A DNA stretch of 64,000 nt. Source: Sphingomonas aurantiaca. Lineage in GTDB: Bacteria; Pseudomonadota; Alphaproteobacteria; Sphingomonadales; Sphingomonadaceae. The stretch covers positions 131,995-195,994 of the forward strand of contig NZ_QAOG01000007.1 of NCBI RefSeq assembly GCF_003050705.1. Direction: 5' to 3'. The position numbers and the translations under genes are program-made. Every line of letters begins with the position of its first letter. Position 1 is the first letter of the stretch. The notes beneath the pieces are model-generated. The model made no database searches and was not told the DNA's origin. It worked only from the letters and a program-made list of their open reading frames with translations. Below, in pieces: positions 33,957 to 43,400 of this stretch.

Positions 33957-34607
33957 TTGAGGCTGCAAGCTTTTTTGGGCGGGTTGGCGCTCTTGATTGC
34001 CATGGCCTTTTGGTATCGGCCAACCGACGACAAGCGGGCTGTGAAGCGAGGTGAGGTTTGGACCTGCAGCGCCGCCGCGACGCACGACTTCTGCGATGCC
34101 GTCACCGGCCTATCGAAGGCGGTCCGCAATCCCTTCTTACGGGTGGACCGAACCAGCATTCTGCCGCCCCGCGACACGCCAGGGGCCGTCGATCCCTCTA
34201 TCACTCAGGCGAACATCGGCACGACGATCTGCCGACCCGGCTATGCCCGATCGGCCCGGCCCGCCTTCGCGGTTACCGCGCCCGTCAAACGGCGCTTAAT
34301 GGACACGCAGCATACGGGCGAGTCCTTTGCCGATTACGAACTCGACCACCTGATCCCGATCTCGCTTGGCGGCGCGCCGCTCGACCTACGCGATCTTTGG
34401 CTCCAGCCCCGGCGCGGTCAGGCGAACGCGGCCGATAAAAATGCCTTGGCCTATGTCTTGTGGCGACTGGTTTGCGAGCGCCGCGTGCCACTTCGGACGG
34501 CGCAGCAGGCTATCCGGCACGACTGGACAAAGGCCTACGACACCTACGCAACGCCCGAGAACATGGCGCGCTACCACTTTCGGCATCGCCAAGAGGAGCG
34601 TGACTAG
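33957..34607 (+). CDS. HNH-like nuclease fold protein, probably exported
   Basis: A 216-residue protein read from TTG 33957; the N-terminus LRLQAFLGGLALLIAMAFWY looks like a signal or anchor sequence, preceded by GGGCGGTGAG. The C-terminal part has YELDHLIPISLGGAPLDLRD then LWLQPRRGQANAADKNALAY, the DH...GG...N/DLW layout of HNH-type proteins, though a full second His/Asn set is not obvious. VCERRVPLRTAQQAIRHDW follows. A secreted or periplasmic nuclease is possible; the true function is unknown. Confidence 0.6.
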   Translation: MRLQAFLGGLALLIAMAFWYRPTDDKRAVKRGEVWTCSAAATHDFCDAVTGLSKAVRNPFLRVDRTSILPPRDTPGAVDPSITQANIGTTICRPGYARSARPAFAVTAPVKRRLMDTQHTGESFADYELDHLIPISLGGAPLDLRDLWLQPRRGQANAADKNALAYVLWRLVCERRVPLRTAQQAIRHDWTKAYDTYATPENMARYHFRHRQEERD

Positions 34608-34657
34608 CCTCGCACCGGTAGCCGGATCCGACCCCAACACCGACGAAGGAGGATATC

Positions 34658-34981
34658 ATGCCACAGAATATTGCCGAGTTTCGGATTATCGGTCGCATCG
34701 GCAAAATCACGGCGCGCGAGAAGGTCACCTATGTGAGCGTCGCCGCCAATTATAACCGGCGCGATGGCGACGACTGGAAGACCGATACGCTATGGAACAG
34801 CGTCGTGTGCTTTTCCAATGTCGGCCCCCAAGTCGAGGCGGCCGGGAAGGGCGATCTGGTGCATGTCACCGGCCGGGTCCGCGAGAGCAACCACGGCGAG
34901 GGCAACGAAGTTTCCTACCGCACCGAACTGGTTGCCGACACCTTCTCGATCCTGACCAAGGCTGAAGGCGAGCATAGCTGA
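34658..34981 (+). CDS. Short SSB-like protein
   Basis: A 107-residue OB-fold protein with GGAGG 7-11 bp upstream. FRIIGRIGKITAREKVTYVS, SVAANYNRRD, LWNSVVCFSNVG (SSB-type W..V.F), VHVTGRVRESNH and ELVADTFSIL follow SSB core order. It lacks the flexible linker and acidic DDxPF tip, so it should bind single-stranded DNA without recruiting SSB partners. With the full-length ssb at 4454 the element has two SSB-type genes. The next gene is a primase-like protein. Confidence 0.85.
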   Translation: MPQNIAEFRIIGRIGKITAREKVTYVSVAANYNRRDGDDWKTDTLWNSVVCFSNVGPQVEAAGKGDLVHVTGRVRESNHGEGNEVSYRTELVADTFSILTKAEGEHS

Positions 34982-35197
34982 TGGGGGGCGGGAGCGGCTT
35001 GGCCGCACAACTCTACCTTACGCTGCGCTGCGACCGAGCCTGCCTGGCGGTCTCAACGCGGTCGGGTGACGATCCTCGCTCGGGTCGACACCTGGACGAA
35101 GGAGATCGTCGCGCTGCGCGCGGCCAATCGTCTCCTGCCGACCATCCAGAGTGGAGGATGCCGCCTGGCCTTCGGTGATATTTTCCGGAGGCCAAAA

Positions 35198-36103
35198 GTG
35201 ACCGAAACCTATCAGCTTCACAGGACGTGGCCGATGGCGAGACTACCGCTCGATGCCGAAATTCGAGCAAGGAACATTGTCGAACAGCTCGGCGGGGTAT
35301 GGCGTGGCACCCGCGGCGAATGCCGCTGCCCAGCCCATGATGATGGCTCACCCAGCCTGTCCGTCCGGCTCGGCGATTCGGCCATCCTGTTCCACTGCTT
35401 TGCCGGCTGTACAGTGCCCGAGGTGCTCAAGGCGCTTCAGCGCCGGAAGCTCCATGACCGTTCTGCAGTGGCAATGCCGGCGGGAAAACCAAAGCGCGAC
35501 ATGGGCGCGCTCGCCATGCGTCTCTGGAACGCCAGCGCGCCGATCGCGGGCACGCTCGCTGAAGACTACCTCGTCGCCCGCGGCCTCTCCGCGCCCTATC
35601 CCAAGGCTCTACGCTTCAACCCGGCGACCATATTCGGCTCCGGCGCCGACAGACGCGTCATGCCCGCGATGATTGCCGCGGTCGAAAACGACCTCGGTCT
35701 CGTCGCGGTTCAACGTACCTTCCTCGCTTCCGATGATGTGCTGCGAAAGCCCATCCCCAAGCCGAAGGTTGCGCTTGGGCTGCTCGGCACAGCTGCGATC
35801 CGGCTTGCGCCCGCGACCGACGAACTGGGCCTTGCCGAAGGGATCGAGGACGCTCTGTCAGCAACGCAGTGGTTCGGAACGCCGACATGGGCGCTGGGCG
35901 GTGTCGAACGGCTCGCCTTCGTCGCGATCCCGGAGAAGGTGCGGCGTGTGATCGTCTATGGCGATCGAGGCCGCGCGGCCGAACGCCTGCTCGAAAAAGC
36001 GCGCGATCACCTGACGGCGAACGGGCGCGAGCTCATCAGTCGCGTGCCCGAGGATCATGACGACTGGAACGACGCCTGGCGAGCGCACTGGGGAAGTGCA
36101 TGA
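35198..36103 (+). CDS. Primase-like zinc-finger/Toprim protein (DUF7146-type)
   Basis: A 301-residue protein. GTG 35198 has GGAGG at 35187-35191 with ideal spacing; ATG 35234 is an alternative. The zinc-finger part ECRCPAHDDGSPSLSVRLGD then LFHCFAGCTVPEVLKAL has the CHC2 Cys/His set. The Toprim part has DELGLAEGIEDALSATQWFG (conserved Glu), VRRVIVYGDRGRAAERLLEK and EDHDDWNDAWRAHWG. It resembles plasmid primases/helicase-linked Toprim proteins. A role in priming the entering strand fits the neighbouring SSB-like gene. The 215 bp before it hold no convincing gene. Confidence 0.82.
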   Translation: MTETYQLHRTWPMARLPLDAEIRARNIVEQLGGVWRGTRGECRCPAHDDGSPSLSVRLGDSAILFHCFAGCTVPEVLKALQRRKLHDRSAVAMPAGKPKRDMGALAMRLWNASAPIAGTLAEDYLVARGLSAPYPKALRFNPATIFGSGADRRVMPAMIAAVENDLGLVAVQRTFLASDDVLRKPIPKPKVALGLLGTAAIRLAPATDELGLAEGIEDALSATQWFGTPTWALGGVERLAFVAIPEKVRRVIVYGDRGRAAERLLEKARDHLTANGRELISRVPEDHDDWNDAWRAHWGSA

Positions 36104-36145
36104 AAGCGCAGCAGCGGCAGCTGAATTGCGCGGATCATGGCCGCG

Positions 36146-36769
36146 TCAGCCGAGCCCCATCAACTGGGAAGGGTAGGGGGCAACGAGCCCCTTCAGATCG
36201 TCCCATGGTGCCGATAGCCAGCGATCATAGTCGTCGTCGTGCAAAACCACCGGCATCGCCTTTGGATAGATCGGCGCGACGATCGCATTCGGCTCGGTGG
36301 TCAAAAACCCGTAGGCGTTTCCGCGCTCGGTCGGTCGCCAAATCCCGGCAAAGGCAAAAATCGGGCGGCTTGGCACGTGGAACCAGTGCAGCGGCTTCTT
36401 CCTGTCCTCACCGGGCGCGATTCCGAACTCTGAAAATGCCGTCACCGGCACCAGGCAGCGGCGTGCCGGCGTTGTCAGCATCGACCGCCAGAAGCTGGAG
36501 CTGAGATTGCGCACGTTGGTCACGTACTTGGTGAGCTTTACGCTTGCGTCGCGCTTGCTCGGCACCTGGGTCGTTACACCCCACTCCATCCGCTCGATCT
36601 TCCGGTCGGCACCGTCCTGGATGACCACTTGGCCGTAGAACGGTGTCTTCTTGCCCGTCGGAAAGATGTCGGGAGCCGGGTAAGTCTCGTCCGGCTCGTA
36701 AGGCGGCCGGATGCCGAACGTCGCGGCGATCTCTGCCTGCGTCGCCGTCAGCCTGTATCGATTGCACAT
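36146..36769 (-). CDS. SRAP (SOS response-associated peptidase, YedK/HMCES-like) protein
   Basis: A 207-residue SRAP protein: Cys2 directly after Met (MCNRYRLTATQAEIAATFGI), YVTNVRNLSSSFWRSML with the conserved Asn, RCLVPVTAFSEFG with the conserved Glu, and FAFAGIWRP. SRAP proteins crosslink through Cys2 to abasic sites in single-stranded DNA. At the usual His position before the MPV motif this protein has Tyr (APIYPKAMPVVL), which may alter crosslink chemistry. Position beside HU and the SOS mutasome fits protection of transferred single strands. Confidence 0.88.
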   Translation of the reverse strand: MCNRYRLTATQAEIAATFGIRPPYEPDETYPAPDIFPTGKKTPFYGQVVIQDGADRKIERMEWGVTTQVPSKRDASVKLTKYVTNVRNLSSSFWRSMLTTPARRCLVPVTAFSEFGIAPGEDRKKPLHWFHVPSRPIFAFAGIWRPTERGNAYGFLTTEPNAIVAPIYPKAMPVVLHDDDYDRWLSAPWDDLKGLVAPYPSQLMGLG

Positions 36770-36786
36770 CCGGACACCCTATGGTG

Positions 36787-36812
36787 GTGCCGGCGAGCTT
36801 GCCCGCCGGCAC
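36787..36812 (-). terminator. Hairpin downstream of HU
   Basis: GTGCCGGCG-AGCTTGCC-CGCCGGCAC, perfect 9-bp arms, 8 bp beyond the HU stop on the minus strand and before the SRAP gene. Likely ends HU transcription; no strong T-tract. Confidence 0.55.
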
Positions 36813-36819
36813 TCTGGTT

Positions 36820-37095
36820 TTAAAGCTTGTCCTTCAGGCCCTTGGCGGGCGTGAACGAGACCTTCTTGGACGCCGCGATCGTCATCGCCTGGCCGGTCGA
36901 CGGATTGCGACCCTGGCGCTCGGGACGATCCTTGACCGAGAACTTGCCGAAGCCGGCGATCGAGACCTCTTCGCCCTTCGCGGCTGCGCCTGCTATGTGT
37001 TCGAACACGGCGGCAATCGCGGCCTTGGCTTCTGCCTCGCTCGTGCTCGTCGTACCAGCGACGGCCTTGACCAGTTCACCCATATTCATGCTCAT
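36820..37095 (-). CDS. hup: HU-family DNA-binding protein
   Basis: A 91-residue histone-like protein. MNMGELVKAVAGTTSTSEAE forms the N-terminal helices, then ISIAGFGKF-type core (VSIAGFGKFSVKDRPERQGR) and the arm NPSTGQAMTIAASKKVSFTP with the intercalating Pro, ending KGLKDKL. It bends and compacts DNA. A second chromosomal HU presumably exists in the host; an element-borne copy may package incoming DNA or modulate transfer-gene expression. Confidence 0.94.
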   Translation of the reverse strand: MSMNMGELVKAVAGTTSTSEAEAKAAIAAVFEHIAGAAAKGEEVSIAGFGKFSVKDRPERQGRNPSTGQAMTIAASKKVSFTPAKGLKDKL

Positions 37096-37300
37096 GTACT
37101 TCCCTTGTGAATCTCACGCGACCTTAGCTATGACGAGCAACGTTTCAACGACGCTGCGCAACGCGGCCGACATCGCGGTCTTTCGCTCGACTGTTCGAAC
37201 GTTGGCAAATCATCACGTCGTCGAGGGTATCGGACTGCGTACGGACAGGAGCGTCCGCCCAACGGGTGCCTCGGCAGATGCGAAGCCTTGGCGTGGCCAC

Positions 37301-37744
37301 CTACCGTGCACCCCGCTCCCGGGTGACGCGCGGATCCTCATACAGGTCGCGGATCGCGCGCAGGCGAAAGACGTTCCACCAGCGCTGCCATCGATGCTCG
37401 GCCGCATCGTGGATCATATGGCAGCGCTGGCAGAGCGCCGCGAGATTGCCGGGCATGCTGTTGCCCGGATCGTGGTCGAGATGCGCGCAGGCGAGCACGA
37501 CATAGGTCGTTCGCACCGACTTGAGGATGAAGTCGCCCTTAAGCGTGATCCGCTTGCCACCCGCTGAGCGCCAGCACGCAGCCTCTGCGTCCCACCAACG
37601 ACCGTCGCCAAGATGGGCTACCCGTCGCATGTGCGGTCTCGAGCAATGCTCGCAACGCGCGCCGGCTCGGTCGAACCGGATCACGTCGGATAGCTGCCGC
37701 CAATCGATCGGGTAAAGCCAGCGGTTTTCGGGGCGGATCGGCAT
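37301..37744 (-). CDS. HNH endonuclease-type protein
   Basis: A 147-residue protein with CEHC (around residue 32), CAHLDHDPGNSMPGNLAALC and QRCHMIHD, i.e. a zinc-bound HNH fold with catalytic His in HLDHD. The N-terminal MPIRPENRWLYPIDWRQLSD is typical of plasmid-borne relatives. It is divergent from imuA and shares the intergenic DNA that holds a LexA box, so it may be damage-inducible too. Confidence 0.82.
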   Translation of the reverse strand: MPIRPENRWLYPIDWRQLSDVIRFDRAGARCEHCSRPHMRRVAHLGDGRWWDAEAACWRSAGGKRITLKGDFILKSVRTTYVVLACAHLDHDPGNSMPGNLAALCQRCHMIHDAAEHRWQRWWNVFRLRAIRDLYEDPRVTRERGAR

Positions 37745-37902
37745 CTCGATTCTATGAGTCAGCCGGTGGCAGAACGAAAGAGAAATCTTCCTGCTTTGTT
37801 TGCCTTACGTTGCGCAGCCGTTCCGTCCCGCAGTCATCCGTGGAATCCCGATTTGGTCGAACCGCTTGCCGGAATCGCCTTGACGGAGCGCTGCCATAGG
37901 CG

Positions 37903-37917
37903 GAACATAGGGGGAAC
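37903..37917. promoter_or_regulatory. LexA (SOS) box upstream of imuA
   Basis: GAAC-ATAGGGG-GAAC, which on the minus strand is GTTC-N7-GTTC, the alphaproteobacterial LexA consensus. It lies 21 bp before the imuA ATG and about 160 bp upstream of the divergent HNH gene, the expected place for LexA control of imuA-imuB-dnaE2. Confidence 0.85.
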
Positions 37918-37937
37918 AATTCGAGTTTCAGCTTATC

Positions 37938-38699
37938 ATGTTTGCCGCGTCCACTAACCTCCAGCACAGTCTCGCGCAGCTGCGAACGATTGCGGTTCCC
38001 GTCGCCGACTACCGGGTGTTGCCGTTCGAAATCCAGGGAATCGATAGCCGCCTGAGTGGCGGGGGCCTGCGCACGGGGGCGCTCCACGAGGCCGCAGCGC
38101 ACAGCTGCTCGGTCGTCGACGACGCAGCCACTACGCTGTTCCTCGCCGGCATTGCGGCACGGGAGTCGGCCCGGACCGGCGGGCCGGTATTGTGGGCGAG
38201 TTGCCGTAACGATCTTTACGCCCCCGGCCTCGAGCAGGCGGGCCTTCTTTCCGCAAACGTGATCTATGCGCAGCCGCTCGATGACTCAGCGCTGCTGGCC
38301 GTCATCGAAGACGCGGTGCGCGATGGCACACCGTCTGCGGTTATTGCAGAAGCACGGCAGGTTTCGATGGTGGCGACGCGCCGGCTTCAGCTGGTCGCGG
38401 CCGACGCAGACATCCCTGTGCTCCTCCTTCGGCGACGACGCGGGCGCGAGCACGATCCGCTCGGCGAGCCGTCGGCCGCGTGGACCCGCTGGCGGATTGC
38501 CAGCGCGCCGTCCCAACGCCTGAACGTCGCCGGGGTAGGGCGGCCGCGTTGGTCGGTCGAGCTTGCCCGCCAGCGCAGTGGCACGTCGTTTTCTATGATC
38601 GTGGAGGGGTGCGATGAGACGGGTTGTCTCGCTGTTCCTGCCGCACTTGGCCATCGAACGGCTGAGACGGCTGGACCGGCACGCTATGCCGCGGCCTAG
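37938..38699 (+). CDS. imuA: ImuA, SOS mutagenesis accessory protein
   Basis: A 253-residue RecA-fold-like protein. LPFEIQGIDSRLSGGGLRTG and ALHEAAAHS (about 29-57) are typical of ImuA; the Walker A Lys is absent, as usual in the family. GPVLWASCRNDLYAPGLEQA and RRLQLVAADADIPVLLLRRR follow. ImuA links the ImuB-DnaE2 mutasome to RecA. A LexA box lies 21 bp before the ATG. It overlaps imuB by 86 bp, longer than usual, so the true C-terminus may be shorter if a shift is present. Confidence 0.9.
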   Translation: MFAASTNLQHSLAQLRTIAVPVADYRVLPFEIQGIDSRLSGGGLRTGALHEAAAHSCSVVDDAATTLFLAGIAARESARTGGPVLWASCRNDLYAPGLEQAGLLSANVIYAQPLDDSALLAVIEDAVRDGTPSAVIAEARQVSMVATRRLQLVAADADIPVLLLRRRRGREHDPLGEPSAAWTRWRIASAPSQRLNVAGVGRPRWSVELARQRSGTSFSMIVEGCDETGCLAVPAALGHRTAETAGPARYAAA

Positions 38700-40404
38700 G
38701 CCCGTCGCGCTCCAGCTTCCTGTCGACGACAATCCCGGCGCCTGTTCCGTCCCGCGTGGTGGCGGTTGGCGACCCGGTGCGCGCTGGGCCCGTACGGACG
38801 CGCCGGAGAGCACCGACGTCGAAAGTCAGATCGCAGCGCTCCCGGCACATGCGAAACCGCCGATGCGCGAACTCGGCCGGCGCTCGGAAGCGGCGGTCCA
38901 CCCGTACCGCGGCGATGCGCCAGCACACCAAGCCATGTCGGTAGAAGCAACGGTTGCCGCCTTCCATGCGTCGCCGCTCGCGTTGATCGGTAAGGTCGGT
39001 CGGCGGGAAGAGGTCGTGGCAGCCTGCGCTTCGGCTGCAAGCCTAGGGATCGTCGTCGGCATGGCCGCAACGCATGCCCGCGCCTTGGTGTCGGACCTGG
39101 ATTTCCGACCGGCTGAGCCGGAAGCAGATGCGGCGTTGCTCGACCATCTGGCGCTGCGCGCCGTGCGTCGTTGGACACCGATCGCCGCGGCAACACCACC
39201 CGACGGGCTGTGGCTCGATCTGACCGGCTGCGAGCATCTTCATGGCGGCGAGGAGCGCTTCTGCCAGCGGCTGCGCGCTTTCTGTCAGCGCGCCGGCTTC
39301 ACGGCCCGTGTTGCGGTTGCGGATACGCCAGGCGCTGCGCATGCAGTCGCTCGCTTTGGGCGCGCCGCTCTCACGATTGTGCCGTCGGGGCGTACCGTCG
39401 AAGCGCTTGGACCTTTGCCGATCGCAGCACTGCGTTTGAACAGCGTAGCGCTGACCGCTGGCCGGAAGTTCGGGTTCGAGACGGTCGCGGATCTCCTGCC
39501 CGTTGCCCGGGGGCCGCTAGCGCGCCGTCTCGGCCTAGCCGCGATCACACGGCTCGATCAGGCTCTGGGCGGCGTTGCCGAGCCGATCACGCCGCGCGAG
39601 GATGCAGAGGTGCCGGTCGTCGAACGGCGCCTGCTGGAACCCATCTGCACCGCGGAGGCGATCGAGCGCGTCATGGGAGACCTGCTCGCCGATCTCGCCG
39701 AGGTGCTGCAGGCAAGGGGGCTCGGCGCTCGCGTCTTGCGGCTGGTAGGGCTGCGGATCGATGGAGGCGAGCAAGTGGTCGCTGTCGGCACGTCCCGTCC
39801 GACGCGGGAAGTGTCGCATCTCCTACGCCTTCTGAAGCTTCGCATCGACCGGATCGATCCCGGGCTCGGCATTGAGCAGTTCACGCTGGTCGCACCTCAC
39901 ACAGAACCGCTTGATGCCATCGACCTGGGAGCCGTGCTCGCAGACGAGACATTGGTGCGCGATCCTGCCCGCTTGGTTGACGTCGTCGCTGGCAGGATTG
40001 GCGCGCGCGCGGTGTACCGCCTCGCGCCCGTCGAAAGCCATGTGCCCGAGCGCGCAGTGATTCGCTCGGACCCTGTCGACGCACCCGGCGGCTGGCCAGA
40101 ATGGGTTCGCCCCGTTCGGTTGTTCGCAAGGCCAGAGCCGCTGGCGCGCGTGATAGCTCTGCTGCCGGATCAGCCGCCCCGGCGGTTCGAATGGCGCGGC
40201 ACGACCTACATGATCGTCGCCGGCGACGGCCCCGAGCGCATCCACGGCGAATGGTGGCGCCGCGACGCCGAGGTCTGGGCGGTGCGCGATTACTACCGTG
40301 TCGAGGATGACAAGGGCGGCCGCTACTGGGTGTTCCGACGCGGTGATGGCTTCGAGAGCGAAACCGGCGATCTCAGCTGGTGGATGCACGGCGTGTTCGC
40401 ATGA
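38614..40404 (+). CDS. imuB: ImuB, Y-family polymerase-like mutasome subunit
   Basis: A 596-residue DinB-related protein. MRRVVSLFLPHLAIERLRRL is the canonical ImuB start. ATHARALVSDLDFRP, GLWLDLTGCEHLHGGEERFC, VAVADTPGAAHAVARFG and LRLNSVALTAGRKFGFETVA cover the palm, fingers and thumb; the C-terminal domain ends DKGGRYWVFRRGD and WWMHGVFA. ImuB lacks active-site acids and acts as a beta-clamp adaptor for DnaE2. It overlaps dnaE2 by 4 bp. Confidence 0.93.
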   Translation: MRRVVSLFLPHLAIERLRRLDRHAMPRPRPVALQLPVDDNPGACSVPRGGGWRPGARWARTDAPESTDVESQIAALPAHAKPPMRELGRRSEAAVHPYRGDAPAHQAMSVEATVAAFHASPLALIGKVGRREEVVAACASAASLGIVVGMAATHARALVSDLDFRPAEPEADAALLDHLALRAVRRWTPIAAATPPDGLWLDLTGCEHLHGGEERFCQRLRAFCQRAGFTARVAVADTPGAAHAVARFGRAALTIVPSGRTVEALGPLPIAALRLNSVALTAGRKFGFETVADLLPVARGPLARRLGLAAITRLDQALGGVAEPITPREDAEVPVVERRLLEPICTAEAIERVMGDLLADLAEVLQARGLGARVLRLVGLRIDGGEQVVAVGTSRPTREVSHLLRLLKLRIDRIDPGLGIEQFTLVAPHTEPLDAIDLGAVLADETLVRDPARLVDVVAGRIGARAVYRLAPVESHVPERAVIRSDPVDAPGGWPEWVRPVRLFARPEPLARVIALLPDQPPRRFEWRGTTYMIVAGDGPERIHGEWWRRDAEVWAVRDYYRVEDDKGGRYWVFRRGDGFESETGDLSWWMHGVFA

Positions 40405-43400
40405 CCGATTATGTCGAACTGCAGGTGCTCACGCATTTCTCACTGCTGCGCGGCGCGTCGAGCCCGGACGAGCTGTTCGCGGCCGCCAATCTGCTTGGCC
40501 TGGATGCCCTGGGGCTATCGGACATCGGTTCCGTCGCCGGGGTCGTGCGGGGCTGGGAGGCGCAGAAGGCGACTGGCGTGCGGATGATCGCCGGTGCCCG
40601 CGTCGATCTCGCCTGTGGGCGCCGGCTGCTGCTCTATCCGACCGATCGGCCCGCTTGGTCCAGGCTTACCCGGCTGCTGACGGTCGGCAAGAAGCGAGCG
40701 GGCAAGGGCAAGGGCAAGTGCGAGCTGCACTGGCACGATCTCGTGGCCTGGTCCGAAGGAACGGTCGCTATTCTGCTCGCCGAGGACGCCAGCGACCATA
40801 ATGCGGTCGCGCTCGCCGAGCTGAAAACGGTGTATGGCAAGCGCGGCTATATGGCGCTGTACCAGCGGCGCCGGCCGAACGACGCGGTCCGTATCCATGC
40901 ACTGGCCCGCCAAGCCGCAGCCGCAGGCGTACGCGCGGTCGCCACTGGCGACATTCTCTATCACGCGCCCGAGGCGCGGCTGATGCAGGACGTCGTCACT
41001 GCGGTGAGAGAGAAATGCACGGTCGACGAACTCGGCTATCGCCGAGAGGTGAACGCCGACCGCGCGCTCAAGTCGCCGGCCGAGATGGTTCGACGGTTCA
41101 AGGCGTACCCGGACGCACTGCGCGCCAGCGTCGATATTGCGCGCGCCTGTACCTTCGATCTCGGCGAGCTGGCGTACCAATACCCGCATGAGCGGCTGTT
41201 GGAGGGGCTGAGCGCACAGGAAGCGCTCGAGCGCTTGGCGCTGGAGGCCGCCGACCGGATGTTCGATGGGGCGGTGCCCCAGGCGTACACCGATCAGATC
41301 ACCCACGAGCTGAAGCTCATCGCAGAGCTTGCATACGCCCCTTATTTTCTGACCGTCTACGCGATCGTGCGTGAAGCACGGCGCCGCGGAATCCTGTGCC
41401 AGGGGCGGGGGTCTGCCGCGAACTCGTGCGTATGTTTCGTGCTCGCGATCACCTCGATCGACCCGATCAAGCACGAACTGCTGTTCGAGCGGTTCGTCTC
41501 GGGCGAGCGCCGTGAGCCGCCCGATATCGATGTCGATTTCGAGCATGAGCGGCGCGAAGAAATCATCCAGTGGATTTACGAAACCTACGGCCGCAACCAC
41601 GCCGCGCTGACGGCTGTGGTGCAGCGCTACCGCGCGCGCGGCGCCGTGCGCGACGTCGGCAAGGCGCTGGGGTTGCCCGAGGACCTGACGTCGTCGTTGG
41701 CGGGTCTGGTCTGGGGTTGGTCGGCCGAGGGCGTCGGCGAGAAGCAGGTCGATGAACTGAACCTAGATATGGGCGATCGTCGGTTGCGGCTTACGCTCGA
41801 ACTCGCCCGCAAGCTGATCGGCGTGCCACGCCATATGTCGCAGCACCCTGGCGGGTTCGTGCTCACCCACGACCGGCTCGACGACCTCGTGCCGATCGAG
41901 CCTGCCGCAATGGTCGACCGGCAGATCATCGAGTGGGACAAGGATGATATCGACTCCCTGAAGTTCATGAAGGTCGATGTGCTCGGCCTCGGCATGCTTG
42001 GCTGCATGAACCGCGCCTTCAACATGCTGGAGCAGGACAAGGGCATCCGCATCGGTCTGGGCGACCTCCAGGATGACGATCCGGCGGTGTACGCCATGAT
42101 CCAGAATGCCGACACGCTCGGCACCTTCCAGATCGAAAGCCGTGCGCAGATGTCGATGCTGCCGCGGATGAAGCCGCGCCGATTCTATGACCTCGTGATC
42201 CAGGTCGCGATCGTCCGACCCGGCCCAATCCAGGGCGACATGGTGCACCCGTATCTGCGCCGACGTGAGGGGTTGGAGAAGCCCGAATATCCCCGGCCCG
42301 AACTGCGCGCTGTGCTGGAAAAGACGCTCGGCGTGCCACTGTTCCAGGAGCAGGCGATGAAGGTCGCCATCGTGGGCGCCGGCTTCACGCCGGCCGAGGC
42401 GGATCAGCTGCGCCGCGCCATGGCGACCTTCAAGGTCACCGGCGGCGTGTCGCATTTCTCGGAAAAGCTCGTCGAGGGCATGGTCACGCGCGGGTATCCG
42501 CGCGACTTCGCCGAACGCACCTTCCGCCAGCTCGAGGGCTTCGGCTCCTACGGATTCCCGGAGAGCCACGCGGCGAGCTTCGCCAAGATTTCCTACGCCT
42601 CGAGCTGGATGAAGCATCACCATCCCGACGTCTTCTGCGCCTCGCTGATGAACGCGCAGCCGATGGGGTTCTACGCCCCCGCGCAGATCGTGCGCGACGC
42701 CCAGGCACACGATGTTCAGGTCCGGCCCCCGTGCATCAACGCGAGCCGCTGGGATTGCACGTTGGAGCCGACAGGCGGCCGCTATCTCGCGGTGCGGCTC
42801 GGGCTGCGCCAGGTGCGCGGACTGTCGAACGCCGACGGTGCCGCGATCGTTGGCGCGCGCAGCACGACATTGTTCGACTCCATCGAGGACGTGTGGCGTC
42901 GATCCGGCGTCCAGCGCGAGGCGATCGAGAAGCTCGCTGATGCCGATGCGTTTCACGCGTTCGGCGCCGACAGGCGGCAGGGCCTGTGGAAGGTAAGGGG
43001 CCTTGGCGAGGCGCCGCTGCCGCTGTTCGCGGCTGCGGATCGCTTGTGTGAGACGATCAGCGCCGAAGGGATCGAACCGTCCGTCGCTCTCCGTCCGTTG
43101 ACGGACGGGCGCGAGGTGATCGAGGATTACCGCTCGCTTCAGCTGTCGCTGCGGGCGCATCCGCTGACGTTCGTCCGCGATGAGCTGGCCAGGCGTGGCG
43201 TGACCAAATGCGGGGAGCTCACGAATATCCGAGATGGCCGGCACGTCGAGGTCGCCGGCATCATCCTGGTCCGGCAAAAGCCCGGGTCCGCCAAGGGGGT
43301 GTTGTTCATCACGATCGAGGACGAGACCGGAATCGCCAACGGCATCCTGTGGCCGGACCGGTTCGAGCGGCAACGCCGCACGATCATGTCCGCGTCGATG

